From Nissolia schottii (lineage: Eukaryota; Streptophyta; Magnoliopsida; Fabales; Fabaceae): DNA of 64,000 bases. The translations under genes and the position numbers were made by a program. The notes below the pieces were generated by a model. That model had not been told where the DNA came from. It saw only the letters and a program-made list of their open reading frames with translations, and did no database searches. Location: the NCBI GenBank assembly GCA_003254905.1, contig QANU01077325.1:373313-437312 (forward strand). Direction: 5' to 3'. This document shows, piece after piece, positions 39,101-52,003 of the stretch. Each line of letters starts with the position of its first letter. The stretch's first letter is position 1.

Positions 39101-41700
39101 AGAAAATATAGAGGCATAAAGATAATAGAAATACGTCTCTTGCGTTTTTCTATTTTAAAAGTATATCAATTAATTTAAAAATTGTTCTTAAACATGTTTC
39201 ATGTATTATTCATTTTTAGACATACATAAATTAGTCTAAATGATTATCTAAAGACAAAGGACATTTTAATTAATTTTCATCTCTTTCATTAAACATATTT
39301 TTGTCACCATTGTCTTCATATTTTATATTCGTGACACTTATTTAACGCTACCTAAACTAACCGTTATATAATTAGTTGAGATTTGTCTTATCCAATCGTG
39401 TGCTATTAAATATGTCCATAGTTAAATACACTATTATCATTTCACTAAAGTAAATAGGTTCCGTTACATTTGAATTCATAGGTTTGATTGCAAATAGGTA
39501 CCATTGCAAAATCCTACCCTTATTGAAAAGCTTGATAATATGAGAGAAACCGCTAGCAATCTGATCTTTGATTATATTGATGGTCAAGGAGACATCTAAA
39601 ATCGTGTCAATGACCACAATATGAAGTTAATTGGCTTAACATTTAAAATAGTATGATACAGGGCACACATAATATCAAAGCCCCCCCAACTATCGACCCT
39701 CTTATCCTTACTTCACATGTTCCCACTAACATCTACATCATGTACCTATTAAATAGAGGGGGGCCACATTGTCGAAGGGAAAACTAAAATTTAACCATCT
39801 ATTGAACCATCCAAACAGTTTTAAGTTTTAACCGTACCTTTCTTCTTTCTTTTTGGCAAATCACTACTTAATTATAAGGACGAAAAGTCAACATGATATT
39901 AATTCAATACAAATCATATCGATCGCCCAAAATTCACATCTTCGGAAGATTAGTACAAAGACTTTAATTTCTTTGAGTTCATGATTTTCCTTTGAAATTG
40001 TTTTTTACCTTCAAGACTTTGAACCGTGCATCAGAAGTACTCTTCACGTGATTAGGGTTAAAAAAGAACAATGCTAGCTACTTCAAGATGCCAATTTTAA
40101 AAATAAATTGCAAATATTTCATGCTAATTAAAGTAGTCAATGTATGAAAGATGTTTTTTTCTTAATCTCTAATGTCTATCTAAGTCATTTTTGTCTCATG
40201 ATAGAAACTAAACCCTTCTTTCATAAACTTTTTTTAAAATGAACTTGCATGACACAAATCATGTTTAATTATGGTCTAGAATACGGTCTCCTGAAAAAGG
40301 CCATCAATTACATATTACATATGGTAAAGGAAAATGATATACTAATTTTAGGTATATGTAAAATAAATTTAATATGCATATCTAAAGGCAAAAAGACAAA
40401 GACAGAAAATTTTTATTTTTTAATATTTTAATTTCATGTCCCGTCAAGTAAAATTTTTTTGTATCCTCTATCTTAACTTTAACGAAATATAAAAAATATA
40501 AGAATTTTTTGTTTTCATATCTCTGTCATTTTATCTTATCCCTCATACCAAACATAATCATATTGTGTATAAGAAATATGACCAAATTAAAGGATATAAA
40601 AAATTCAATCTAAGTAATTAAAGAAAGAATGTGCGAAAAGGAATTGGAAGAGTAGAGCATGTGAGGTAGAGCTGATTTTGGTGAGATTTGGGGGGTATAG
40701 CTAGTAGACAAACTCCTTGGCCTTAGTCAAAGGCACTTCACTAACCCAAACACCCCATTAGAGATAAAGTGTTGTGAAGTCCATCAAACTTCACTTTCCA
40801 ATGAAAACCACAACCCACATGATCTTGCTTGGGGGAATTGAAAGATCACGAAACCCCCCTCCCTCAAAAAAGAAGAAGATCTCCTCCTCTTATTTACCCC
40901 CATTCTCCCACAATTCCACTCCATATTACACACATACACACAATTCTCTCTCTCAATGACCCTACATCACCAGCCTCCTCACCTAAACTTAGTGTAAATA
41001 TTCATTATTGGCCGACAAGTGTCAACTTTTGATTGATACACCCACGTCCAGTCACGCCCCCCCCCCCCAAAATTTCAAAAAGGGTTCGAAGTTTTTGCTT
41101 GCTAACTAGTCCCCATCATTCACTCTACCATGTGTCCACCCGATTATGAGTATTCCAACCTTTCATTCCTAACCTAATACTATTTCAAAAATTTCACCAC
41201 AGCGAAGAGAGACTATATGTACATCTATCTATTTATAAAAGAAAATAAACTTTGTGAATATGAAAAGGCCATACTCAACATAATTATAATCACGCACTTA
41301 ATAACATTTTTATCTCTATTTTAAAAAAAATTATCACTTAAAACTAAAATATTAATCTATATACAATTATAAGTACATTTAAAATGATGTTTCATGATCA
41401 CACAAGCTTAGGTAGGATTCACGGAGAGAGCGAGGGGTCCCTAAATAATGGATCAAAAGCCGAACTACAGAGTGTTGTGCAATTATTCATACCATGAATT
41501 TCATCCCAAAGCCTAGCTAGCAATGGAAAAATATTCCTGCCATCCATTCAAAAGTGGACCAAAAAAGATTAAATATTAAAATATTAGGCGATACAAAGAG
41601 CTTTCAACTAAATAAATATTATGTATATTTTTTAATTAAAGAAAAACATGCATAATTTTGGGTACAAAATTCCTTTATGCGACTGATTCCCACCCCATCA
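36113..41700. other. Intergenic
   Basis: AT-rich. Holds a TTA trinucleotide repeat at about 37519-37546, poly-A at about 38424-38439 and a C run at about 41057-41069. Frames up to 81 codons (38736-38981, 39372-39617) lack domain or splice context. No gene supported. Confidence 0.45.
37519..37546. repeat. (TTA)n microsatellite
   Basis: About nine uninterrupted ATT/TTA units in intergenic DNA. Confidence 0.85.
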
Positions 41701-41715
41701 GCGCTAGCTAAAAAA

Positions 41716-41763
41716 CACACACACACACACAGCAAAAGCACACACTCTCTCTCTCTCTCTCTC
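41716..41763. repeat. CA and CT microsatellites in the leader of the PADRE gene
   Basis: An (AC)n run (about 41716-41731) followed by a (CT)n run (41744-41763), ending about 115 bases before the ATG at 41879. CT-rich leaders are common in plant genes. Confidence 0.75.
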
Positions 41764-41878
41764 AGTATATTTTCCTCACTCCAGTTTCTAAAACTTTCTT
41801 CTTCTTTTCCCTTCCTCTTGCGTCCTCCCCTATCTCTCTATGAGAATTGAGATAGCAAGAGAAGAGGAAGAAGGGGTC

Positions 41879-42451
41879 ATGAGGAACAGCATAAGGTGTT
41901 GCATCTCTTGCATTCTCCCGTGCGGCGCGCTTGACGTCATCCGTATAGTTCACGCGAACGGGCGCGTGGAGGAGATCAGCGGGGGAAGCATGATCAAGGC
42001 AGGGGACATCATGAAGGCACACCCCAAGCACGTGCTCAAGAAGCCTTCCTCCCCTTCCTCTCAAGACGCCGTCGTTCCAAAAATCGTCGTCGTCCCTCCC
42101 GACGCCCTCCTCCAGCGCGGCAAGATTTACTTCCTCATGCCCCTCCCTCCGCCTCCTCCAGACAAGAACAACCGCCACAGGTCGTCCGGCAATAAGAAGC
42201 ATCACAGTAAGAGGAAGGAAAACGACGGTGACGCAACAACCAACTTTGCTAATAACAAACCAACCGTTGCTGGAAAGAACGACAACAGTAACGGCAATAA
42301 TAACGGAAGTGCGGTTATTGTGTCGTCTGACCGTTACTTGACGGAAATACTGTCGGAGAAGCTCTCGACGCACAGGGACAGACGGCGAGGGCGCGTGGCT
42401 GTGTGGAGGCCTCACTTAGAGAGCATTTCAGAGTCGCCAACTCATCTGTAA
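41879..42451 (+). CDS. PADRE (DUF4228) domain protein
   Basis: Single exon, 190 residues. The N-terminus MRNSIRCCISCILPCGALDVIRIVH, then NGRVEEISG and AGDIMKAHPKHVL, is the PADRE signature (about 1-55). A second conserved element, LQRGKIYFLMPLP, follows at about 90-102. The middle is Lys/Asn/Ser-rich and disordered, and the end has SSDRYLTEILSEK and RVAVWRPHLESISESP, a typical C-terminal motif. PADRE genes are small plant-specific proteins, many induced by pathogens and abiotic stress (established knowledge); the biochemical role is unknown. The N-terminal MRNS lacks the Gly2 of the usual MGNS start, so N-myristoylation seen in relatives is unlikely here. An in-frame ATG at 41840 would add 13 residues; the family start at 41879 is chosen. 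Confidence 0.9.
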   Translation: MRNSIRCCISCILPCGALDVIRIVHANGRVEEISGGSMIKAGDIMKAHPKHVLKKPSSPSSQDAVVPKIVVVPPDALLQRGKIYFLMPLPPPPPDKNNRHRSSGNKKHHSKRKENDGDATTNFANNKPTVAGKNDNSNGNNNGSAVIVSSDRYLTEILSEKLSTHRDRRRGRVAVWRPHLESISESPTHL

Positions 42452-45400
42452 CGGTTGTTCTTTAATTTGTTTCACAGCCTTTTGTTTTGTTTTGTCCGAT
42501 GATTTGTGTCTAGCAGTTTATCACTTCTTGTGAATTCAGTTATTGTGATAGAATTAATTACTGTCACACGGGTGGATACTTGAGTTCCAAACAAACAAAC
42601 AAAAATTCATGATGCATTATAGGGTTTATAAGATATTTTCAAGTTCCAAACTCATTTTTTGAATCTAAAAAAAAATAAATTCGTTTATTTTCTTTCTTAA
42701 AATGGAGAAACTATACATCTACTTATGTTTTTGTGTACATAGGTTTAAAATATATTTTGAGAGTGATGCTAGGCTAACTAATAGTGTTGCCTACTATACA
42801 TGTGGCACACGTCATAAATTTAGTATGGAGAGACGAAAATTGTGGATGGTTAACAAATAATGTGTTAATCACATAGCTGTCACGTAATTTAGACAACTAC
42901 GTTTTGATTAGGAGGTACTATTATACTATAAATAATGGATAGATAAAATGTTATGGTTTTGATTGAAGAGTTTGGCTTGAAGGTGGAGAATAGAGAAATC
43001 GCGATGAAGTCAAATTAGAACATATATAGAAGATCAATTTTTATTGATTGCCTAGTTTTTAGCTTTCATTATCATCATTTTGAGGGTGTGTGTTTCACTG
43101 TTCAGATAGCGGGGCACATAATTGATCCAAAGGTGTTATGATTTCGTAATTTTTTTTTCAGGAAAGAGTGATAAAGCAAGACTTTGTGTTCAACTTTCAA
43201 TTTGTTTTTTGCTTTTGATTTGTTGATGAAGACTATTACTCGGAATTGCACATGGAAAAGTTAAGGCAAGAGAGTGAGATTATGATTGAAACACAGTAGA
43301 GAGAAAGAAAGAAAAGGATCCTATCGTGTCTGGTTATGGGGCAGTTGTATTGGATCATAATAGAAGGTGATTGAGACATGATCTATTATAATGTTGTTGC
43401 TACAATGTTGCTAGCATCGGAGTTAAACTATTTACGTTTATTCCCATTTGCAGAGGGAAAAAAAGGCTCACAAAGTTGTTCGTCGGTGTCAGTCATTCCC
43501 TTAAAGGCCAGAGAGGATGACATAATGCTTCCATCACGTTCCATACATTATTATATAATAATAACTAGTTCCCTTCGTCATAATAGAATTAAATTAAATT
43601 CAAGAAGAAAGCTTTTCATTGTTTATTGAATACTCAGCTTGAGCTTTTGATGAAGGTAGAGTTAGACGCTAATACGAGCTTTATCCTTTAGAGAAAATTG
43701 TTGAGATTTAAGTGTGAATGTTTAAAAAGTTTTATATTAATTAATGATAAGTTAAGTGAATAGTATATAAATAAAAATATATTTACAATGAGCGCATATT
43801 CATCAATGTCTATGGAGTGTAAAACCAAAACCACGGTGTACTTTCCCTACAATCCAAAGGGTAAAAAAATAGCATAAAAGAGAAAAAGGCAAAGCAGTGT
43901 GGGTTGGATCAAGAAAAGACCAAAGTGATCATCACTTTGAGGCTGAAGCGAAGGGGGAATTAAATTGAAATGTCCCCACAATAAAGCAGTGCTTTCCACC
44001 CCTCCACACATTCTAATTTGCAATGATGCACTTAAAATGAGTGGCATGTGTCTTCTTTAAGCATTTTGGTTCTCTGATTTTGAGTTAACCATGTTAGTGG
44101 CCATGGCATCCTTTAAAGTTTTGATATTACACGTTGGAGTTTTGACCCATTGGATATATTGGCTTGGATGGCAGATCATTGAGCCTTGAGGGAAGCTAGC
44201 TCTCACAAATGTTCTGTTTCCTTGCTTATTATTATTCTGATTCTCATTTTTTTCTTCATATTCTTATTTTTATTATTATGATCCTAGCGAATATATGCGG
44301 GTCTTTTTTTTCTCTCACTTGTAATAAGTCCCCACCACCATCTGGGTCCAACATAAAAAAAGTTGACTGGACTAGTTTCATCACTTCATGTATCGATGAA
44401 TGAATCATTGAAATGTGATGTATAGCTACAGATCATTTCATTGGGATGTCAGTGTTTATGATATCAGTGGATCAGGTGAACTCATTAATCTGCTGCTTCC
44501 CCTGAATCTTCTCTGTACTTTCTCCCTCTCTACATCTTTGCCAATAGAAAATCTAGAGTCGTGTTAAATATATTCGCCGTATATAAAATCACATTTCCAT
44601 GTTTATTTAATTTTAGAAGAATTAATTGGTTAAAATTAAAATGTGATTCTGTGTGAGATGAGAGCATATTAAATATAAAATATTATGAATTATATATTTG
44701 TGGAATATGTTATTAACTTTATATAAAATGATATTTTAATCTTTATTTTAAGAGAATTTATTGGTTGAATTCGAAATATCATTTTATATCTAATAAAAAA
44801 CACAAGCTTTTCAATCATGAAACTCAACGGACACACAAAATTTTATCCTTCTTCCATTAATACATCATCTTTACATATTCATCAAACATAATATCATCTT
44901 TACATATTCACCGAACATAATTAAACCATTCTATATGTTCTCTTGAGAATTATTACTAATTGCTGTGCTTTTTTGCTAGGGGGACTGGACTACTAGTGTA
45001 TGTGACATACTGACATTGGAACAAAGAAAAGATGCCGTGTTCATTTAAAAATAAAAGTACCCCACATTGTCATGCTGCATTTATAATTAAAATATCTCTG
45101 GAATTGCTCTCTGTAATAATACAGAGTCTGCATGCTTATAGCTTATAGCATAGGGTAGAGTATTAATTGAAGCCAACTCAATTTCCTCAGCTATGGGGCC
45201 TCTCTCGTTAGCAGCTACCCTAAAATTTGATTAAAGAAAGTCAAACTTACATTGAAATAATATAGTGTGCAATTTTTTGTACTCGACGTATGGTTTGTTT
45301 GTTCAGAAAAGGAACTATGACAATTAAGCTAAAACAGATAGAGATTGGCATATCAAATCTTGAAAAGAGATTAATTTGTTAGTTCGAATGACTTGATGTT

Positions 45401-46608
45401 CATTTATTTTCTTTAGAGAATCAATGACAAGAGAGCTGGATATGATAACTGTAAGAATAATTAGTTTACAAAGTAATTGAAGTTGCTATGTCCCTGCTAA
45501 TAGCTTTGACCAAAGTCCACATGAATATATATCTCACGCTTGAAACTAAGAGCCTAACACTGCAAACTGCAAAGATTCGAAATAGCTGCTATCTAAAACA
45601 GTCTCATCTTACACAAAGTGATGTACAAATTTCATCACTTGATCAGAATGTGTTTCAGACTCAGGACAAAATCACCATAAACATTGCAAAATCGTTTTTT
45701 TTTTTTAATTTCTAATTAAGCACAAACAAAATAATTCCTATCTTTGACATTTGGCCCTAAAGGTAAAGGTCACTGCTTAGAAAAATGATAATGGAAAAGG
45801 GTTATAAATAACACTTTTTTTTCCCTCTCCTCATTTTGTGGTGCATAATATGCAACTAAGGATACCGTATTATGCAAGCGGCGCCTCGCACTTTTGCTGC
45901 ATAATTAAGATGGAAGTTAAAAGGTCTCTTTCTCCACCTTTCACTTGGTTTCCCATCTACATGATATATTATAACAATGTACACGACAAAAAAGGCCATA
46001 GTATTTTAGCATTTTATGAACTTTTCAACATGTCTCCATGTTGGTTATGTATATGCTATATTTTATATGGTGCTAATGCATACAGTACAAAGTTCAAGAG
46101 AATGCTGGCCTCCAAGCTGTTGGAAAATTTGATTAACCTGAGCCCACTTGTCTCGCACAAGTGCCTTACAGTTCAAGGCTTCAATTTCAGGCATTACATT
46201 GCTCTGATTTGCATATCACAAATATTATATAATCTATCTATACACACATTCCTTACCAAAATACATAAATAAATAGTATTAGCATATCTTCAATTTGTAC
46301 ATTTAACAATTAGGGTCCAACCGTGGTGGTTGATTTTGGGCCTCTTGCGACTCCTAAGCCTCTGCCAAAACGGGTCCAGGCGCAATAAATTAGTCCAGCC
46401 CACTTCCCATTCCTTGTGTCAGTGTCACCGTGGAATAGGGAGTGGTGACGGGATTTTTATTTAGGGAAAGAAAATAAAAATGGAAAAAAGAAAGGGTGTA
46501 AACGCAACGCAAGGTATAAAATGATGATATTGACAGCATCCGTCACAGTTCAGGCACGCTATTGTACAACACTCCTAATTTTAAATTTTAATCTCTTAAA
46601 ATAAATCC
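42452..46608. other. Intergenic
   Basis: AT-rich. A 144-codon frame at 45838-46272 (+) is the longest here. It is Cys/Tyr/Ile-rich, with no domain, and I do not call it a gene. No clear transposon ends found. Confidence 0.45.
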
Positions 46609-46731
46609 AATCCTTTCGAATCCTAATTACCGTAACTCAAAACGCCTCCTTCTCTCGGTTTAGTTACGCCTTTTGCCTCAACAATTTCGAATCATCAACA
46701 TGTGTGTCTATATATATATATATATATATAA

Positions 46732-48002
46732 GGCTTAATTATGTTTTTAGTCATTGTAAAATTTGAAAGTTTGGTTTTAGTCTTGCGAAAGTTAAAAGTT
46801 TGTTTTTAGTCCCTGGAGCTGGATGAGAATTGACTGCGCTAATGTGACAGCTAATGGCACTGACGCAGCGTGTCACGTGGGATGTCAAATGGGCCATGGC
46901 ATGACCAAAAATATTAAAATTTGACTCATACCCACGCCCATTGCCCACCCGACCCAGATTTAATTTAAAATTAAAAAAAAAATTGAAACAGCCCCCTTAA
47001 CCCGTACCCCACCCCACCCCAACCGCACCCCATCTACATCCTCTCATCTCTCTCTCGAGCCCCACCCCACCCCACCGTTTATCTCTCCCCTCGCTCCTCC
47101 TCCGCCAACCCACCATCCTCGCCGCGCCCCCTCGTGCCGTCCATCTCGTCAAAAATTGGTGGAGTGCCCTCGTCATCCATCGTGCTTCTCTCTTTTCTCC
47201 CGCGCCTTCGCCACCGTGCCGCCGTGCTTATCTCTTCTCTCCCGCGCCCTCGCCACCATGCCGCCGTGCTTCTCTCTTCTGTCCACCCCCGCACAGTCGC
47301 AGCCTCAGCCACGTCACCTACCTCCAGATCTGCCAACAACCTCAGCCGTCACCCACCTCTGCGTCTCCAGATTGACACCGTGACCCACCCGCCACCCACC
47401 TCCGCATCACCTCAGCCTCAACAGCCAAAGCCGCCACCCACATCCGCGTGTGACCCAAAAAGGTAATCTTTCTCTCACTTTTTTCTTTTTTGTTTTTGAT
47501 CACTCTTACACTTTCTTTCTCACTTTCTCACAGTTTGTTTCTGTTATAGACAATGTGGTGGGGGACCAAAAGCATTTGTAGCCTTGCATTTTGAAACATT
47601 CACGATTGGGAGGATGGAAGGCACACGGGGGTGCGGCGAGGAGGGTGGGTTGGCGAAGGAGGACGACGGTGGGGTGGGGCTCGAGAGAGAGATGAGAGCA
47701 TACAGATGGGGTGGGGTTGGGGTGGGGTACGAGTTAAGGGGGCTGTTTCAAATTTTTTTAATTTTAAATTAAATCTGGGTCGGGTGGGCAATGGGCGTGG
47801 GTATGGGTCAAATGTTCAGCTTTTGAGTTATGCCACGTGGCACTACGCGTCAGCGCCATTAGCGGTCACGTCAGCGCAGTCAACTCCAATCCAACTTCAG
47901 GGACTAAAAACAAACTTTTATCTTTCGCAAGGACTAAAACTTTCATATAGAGAATAAAACTAAACTTTCAAATTTTACAAGGATTAAAAACATAATTAAC
48001 CC
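46732..48002. mobile_element. Long-TIR Mutator-like non-autonomous element
   Basis: The arms 46732-47144 and 47612-48002 are inverted copies of about 400 bases. Ends are GGCTTAATTATGTTTTTAG and, inverted, GGGTTAATTATGTTTTTAAT. Arms share GACTAAAAACAAACTT, GTCACGT and a block CACCCCACCCCAACC. The flanks are TA-rich, and a clean duplication cannot be separated from the TA run. The end type and arm length match a common legume non-autonomous element family, which I assign to Mutator-like from memory. The centre is GC-rich with a 42-bp repeat. Confidence 0.8.
47182..47290. repeat. 42-bp tandem repeat in the centre of the Mutator-like element
   Basis: Unit begins GTGCTTCTCTCTTTTCTCCC and contains CGCCACCGTGCCGCC. 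Copies start at 47182, 47224 and 47266 (the last partial). The 42-base period preserves reading frame. Confidence 0.7.
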
Positions 48003-48597
48003 TATATAAAATAACAAAACAAAGAAAAATCCTTTCTTATCCTAACCTAATTTTCGTAACTGAAAACGTCTCCTTCTCTCGGTTTGGTTACGCCTTTTGC
48101 CTCAACAATATCGAATTCGAATCATCAAAATATGTGTGTGTATAAATATATATAAAATAACAAAACAAAGAAAAATCCCAAACGGAATTTCCCCACTCTC
48201 TGGCTTTAGCCGTCACCTCACCGCAACTCAAGTCGGCAACAACGCGCTTCCCTTCCCCATCCCCAAAATATTTTACGCCCGCGTTTATTAACTCAAAAAA
48301 ATCAAAATTGAAAAAAAAAAAAAAAACCAATTTTCAATGATCCATCCACATTTTAAATTTCAAATATGTAAATTTTACGAGTTTGAGATAATAAAAAATC
48401 CGAACGTTAAAAAAAAAAAAGGGGTGTTTGGTAGTTGTAGCGGTCAAGCCGAGCCGATCCGATCCGATGACGCCAGCGAGTCACGCACTGAGGGGGTTCC
48501 CCCAACAACACGCGCCCTTCCCCGGCGACCGTACCGTATTATCCCTCCCCACTCTTTCGCCTTTCTTTTTCGTTCCGCCGCTACCTTCTCTTTTATC

Positions 48598-48648
48598 CCC
48601 CTCTCTCTCTCTCTCTCTTACCTCTTCCTCTTTCTCTCTCTTTCTTTT
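48598..48648. repeat. CT-rich tract in the leader of the trihelix gene
   Basis: CTCTCTCT run followed by more pyrimidine-rich sequence, ending about 45 bases before the ATG at 48694. Typical of plant 5' leaders. Confidence 0.65.
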
Positions 48649-48693
48649 CTAACCCTAAATTAAAATAACGCAACCCTAATTCCCCTTTTTCCG

Positions 48694-50676
48694 ATGCCGG
48701 ATTTCAACGATTCACCAGCCGCACCGCCGGCTGCTGCAGCTAACCCCCGTCCCATGCCCGTCCGCGAGGACTGCTGGACGGAGGAGGCGTCCGCTACGCT
48801 GGTTGATGCGTGGGGCCGGCGTTACATGGAGCTCAACCGCGGCAACCTCCGCCAGAAGGACTGGCAGGATGTCGCCGACACCGTCAACGCCCTCCATGGC
48901 CTCACGAAGAAGACCCACCGCACCGACGTCCAGTGTAAGAACCGAATCGACACCATTAAGAAGAAGTATAAGGTGGAGAAGGCTAGGGTTTCGGCCTCCA
49001 ACGGCGCTGTTTCGTCCTCCTGGCCGTTCTTCGAGCGATTGGACGCTCTGATTGGCCCCAATTTCAACGCGAAGAAGAATCCGTCTTCCCCCTCGCCGTC
49101 GCCTCCGGTGGCCCTGCCGTTGCTTCCGTACCGGAAGACGCCTCCGTCTCCGGTGACAGTCGTGCCGCCCACTGCTGTAGCGCTGCCGCAGAAGCGGCCG
49201 GCGGTGGCGATGGATGATGGGTACTTCAGGAGGAATTATTCGGCGATGGCGGCTGCTGCTGCGGCCGCCGAGGCCGATGAGGATGAGGAGGAAGAGGAGG
49301 AGGAGGATGAGGAGGAGATGGAGGAGGATGAGGAGGAAGGGAGGGGTAGCGAGGTAGAGGAAGGGGAGAGGGATAGGGAAGGGATGAGGAGGCTGGCGAG
49401 GGCGATAGAGAAGTTTGGGGAAGTTTATGAGAGAATGGAGGGGCAGAAGCTGAGGCAGATGGTGGATTTGGAGAAGCAGAGGATGCAGTTCGCCAAGGAT
49501 CTTGAGGTGCAGAGGATGCAGATGTTCATGGACACGCAGGTTCAGTTGGAGAGGATTAAGCGCGGGAAGAGATCTGGGTCTAACGGTGAGATGAAAATTC
49601 TGAAGCTCTTTTTATTTATTCATTTTTATGTTTATGATTGAAAGATTTTTATCTTTTTTTCCTTTTTTGGGGCTTCATTTGGTTAAATGCCCTGCCTTTT
49701 TTTTTTTGTGTGTTTGTGTGTGTGTGTGTTTTTTTTTTCAATGAATGAATGATGTTGTGCATTAGATGGCTTTTGAACTGGAGGATAGTTAGTGGTTCGC
49801 GAGGGGATTCCTCAATGAGTTGTTTGTTGGTGGGGCAAAAATATTGTTTTTCTGTGTTGGCCTTTGGACTTTAGGAAAGCAGTGAATGGTGTGAATTAGT
49901 TGTTTCCTGTCGTTCTGCAATTAAATATACTAGCAAGTGGTGTGCTTTAGTACTTTGTAATGAAGAGTTGTTCATAGTTTATGATGATTCATGTTGTCCA
50001 TGAAATGTGTTTTTCATAAAAAAAAGGACATACTCTTTAAAGCTTTTAAGGGTTCTGCAGATGCTTGAGTATTGTGGTTGTACCTTTAACCATTGGCTTT
50101 TCGTTTATTTTACATATATTCAAAGTAAAGTTTACATGTGAAAATCTGAAGAGTGATTATTTCGAATGTGCTTGTTTTGGGTGTTACTGCTTTTATGATA
50201 AGCTGTTAGAAAACTTGAAAAGTTAGTACGTTGGTTTTGGAGAAGTATCCGATATGTGGATGAATTCATATTCAGTGAGACGAGTTTGCCTTGCGCTAAT
50301 ATAGTTATGACTTGGACCCTTAGGATGGTTCTATCCAGAGAACTACCACGCATTGTGTGGATGGAAATTTAGTGGTATCTGTGGTTTTCTAGTTGGTATG
50401 ACCAACTTCAGGTGGATTGCCTTGTGGTTGCTTGTAGTCTTGATCCTGTTTGTTCCCATTGACTAATACAGCTTCCCTATATTTCATTTATCATTAGGTG
50501 AATCTGCCATCTTTGAGCCCTTAAAACTTTGTGGTATTCATGAATGTGATTGAGGCATCTGGTAAATGAATCTAATCAATGAAGTATGTAAGAAGGATTA
50601 TCTGTCTTGTTAATGTGCACTCTTTTTTCTTGTGTTTGGTGGTGCTCTTATAGGTTCTATGGAGGTTAACTTCTGA
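48694..50676 (+). CDS. Trihelix transcription factor, ASIL/ENAP-like
   Basis: Exon 1 (48694-49585) is clear; exon 2 is inferred as 50654-50676, adding GSMEVNF and a stop, for 304 residues. The trihelix DNA-binding domain spans about 27-118: DCWTEEASATLVDAWGRRY, RQKDWQDVADTVN, TDVQCKNRIDTIKKKYKVEK and SSSWPFFERLDALIG, with the tandem aromatic residues (Trp28, Trp40, Trp57, Trp110) of the family. A Pro-rich linker and a strongly acidic run (about 193-225) follow. The end is a predicted coiled coil (MRRLARAIEKFGEVYERM then QMVDLEKQRMQFAKDLEVQRMQM), used for dimerisation in relatives. The SIP1/ASIL subclade includes seed-programme repressors and EIN2-linked histone regulators (established knowledge); a nuclear role is inferred. 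The GT donor follows AACG at 49585. Without splicing the frame runs on to 49641 with a hydrophobic tail that looks intronic. Confidence 0.85.
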
Positions 50677-52003
50677 AAGTTTAATTTCTTGTTTCTAGAT
50701 TTGAAGTTACATGTAAGTTCAGTTACTTTCTGAACTGTGTTACATCCTTTGTTTATTGACAGTTGAGACTGAGCAAACTAATATTGTGGTTGATGTTGAT
50801 TTTTGGATTTACATCCCGATGCCACAATATGTGTGATTTCCATTTTCCCCATGTTTTAGAGTTTTGGTTGTCTCATGATCCCTTGTGTCAGAATGCTGCA
50901 TGAATTTTGGGGGATCCTTTCCTCTACATTTCCCTTTCCTTTCCTGTCTCTTTGAAGCATGCTTTTGGAAGTTGAGATTAGTTTGGATGTGGTTATAGCT
51001 TTTTAACTTTTTTTTGGGTCAAGGTTTGATTATTTTTCTAAGAATTAGCTGAGAAATTCTTTGATTGAAGGGGAAGGGTGAGTTACTGGTTCAAAATGCA
51101 GGGACGTTTTGTGTGTTTATTTTCTTCCAGTAATAAAGATAACCAATGGGAGAATTGGAGCAGTTCAGTAATTCTTTTGGTGAAGTTTTCAATGATAATA
51201 TTCTGAAAACACAAAACAATGGGGGAAATTATAATGGTTTTTCCTGTATATATGGTCTCGTTTTCTTACCCTGTTTCTCATTATATGTTGTAGGGTTATA
51301 ACTTTTATCACTAGACTCTGCCTGTGTTACTCCCCTTTGTATTGTTTTTTCTATTCATTTGCTTGTTTCAGTTGCTGGCCAATTCTACCTCTCTAGGAGT
51401 TTCAGGTTTAAGTAAATGCTAATCAGACATTCTGATGTTGATGTGCAAAGAATCTCTCCAATTATTAGCGAACTATTCAAGAAACGGGGAGTAATATCTA
51501 ATTTTTGGGCAATAGGCTTATACTTTTTCTGTATGCAATATGTAAGCAGAAAAACAAAAAAAGCAAGAGTGAACAATGTGATAGATGGTTTTGATGGAAT
51601 GAGTGCCTTGCTGTATCATATTCTGAGCAAGAAAAATGTGGCTTTTGTCTGCTCATCAATCGAAATTTGTTGTTTTGGTCTCTCTCTTGCTAGTCAATAA
51701 CTTAATTCATCCACAGAGAAATTTCATTTCATAGTGGTAAAACATGTATATGGGAGAACCTGGTAAAAGCCTCCCAACTGGTACACGTTTCCATCCTTGG
51801 TTAGCGTTTACAAATATCTTTGGTACAATGAACTGAGATCCTAATTGAATTACTCTGATTCGTTGACCAATTTATATACTAGCTCAGGATAGATATTCTT
51901 ACTTAAAGGGATTACTGTTTCTGATTGCAAACAATACATATTATCCAGCTGCTCTAGAGACCATATTTTCCGTCTAGAAAAAGATTTTTCAGCTTTTTCA
52001 ACT
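50677..52003. other. 3' flank of the trihelix gene
   Basis: Moderately AT-rich, probably untranslated region and then intergenic DNA. An alternative terminal exon could start after an AG at 50760. Nothing else recognised. Confidence 0.4.

Larger units (their letters stand above)
46610..48178. repeat. Tandem duplication split by a transposon, upstream of the trihelix gene
   Basis: Copy 1 is 46610-46731 plus 48003-48028. Copy 2 is about 48029-48178. Shared blocks in order: ATCCTTTC, CGTAACT.AAAACG, TCCTTCTCTCGGTTT.GTTACG, CCTTTTGCCTCAACAAT, AATCATCAA, ATGTGTGT, TATATATA and TAAAATAACAAAACAAAGAA. The transposon 46732-48002 lies inside copy 1, so the duplication probably came first or the insertion hit one copy afterwards. 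Confidence 0.7.

Noticed and set aside
41762..42415. 217-codon reverse frame opposite the PADRE gene
   Set aside because: Antisense shadow; the forward frame carries the conserved PADRE motifs.
45838..46272. 144-codon + frame
   Set aside because: Longest frame in a large intergenic stretch but with no domain and an irregular, Cys/Tyr-rich composition typical of chance frames in AT-rich DNA.
50762..50838. Alternative terminal exon for the trihelix gene
   Set aside because: An AG acceptor and correct phase exist, adding about 25 residues. The shorter exon at 50654 comes first and ends cleanly. Neither is proven; I kept the nearer one.
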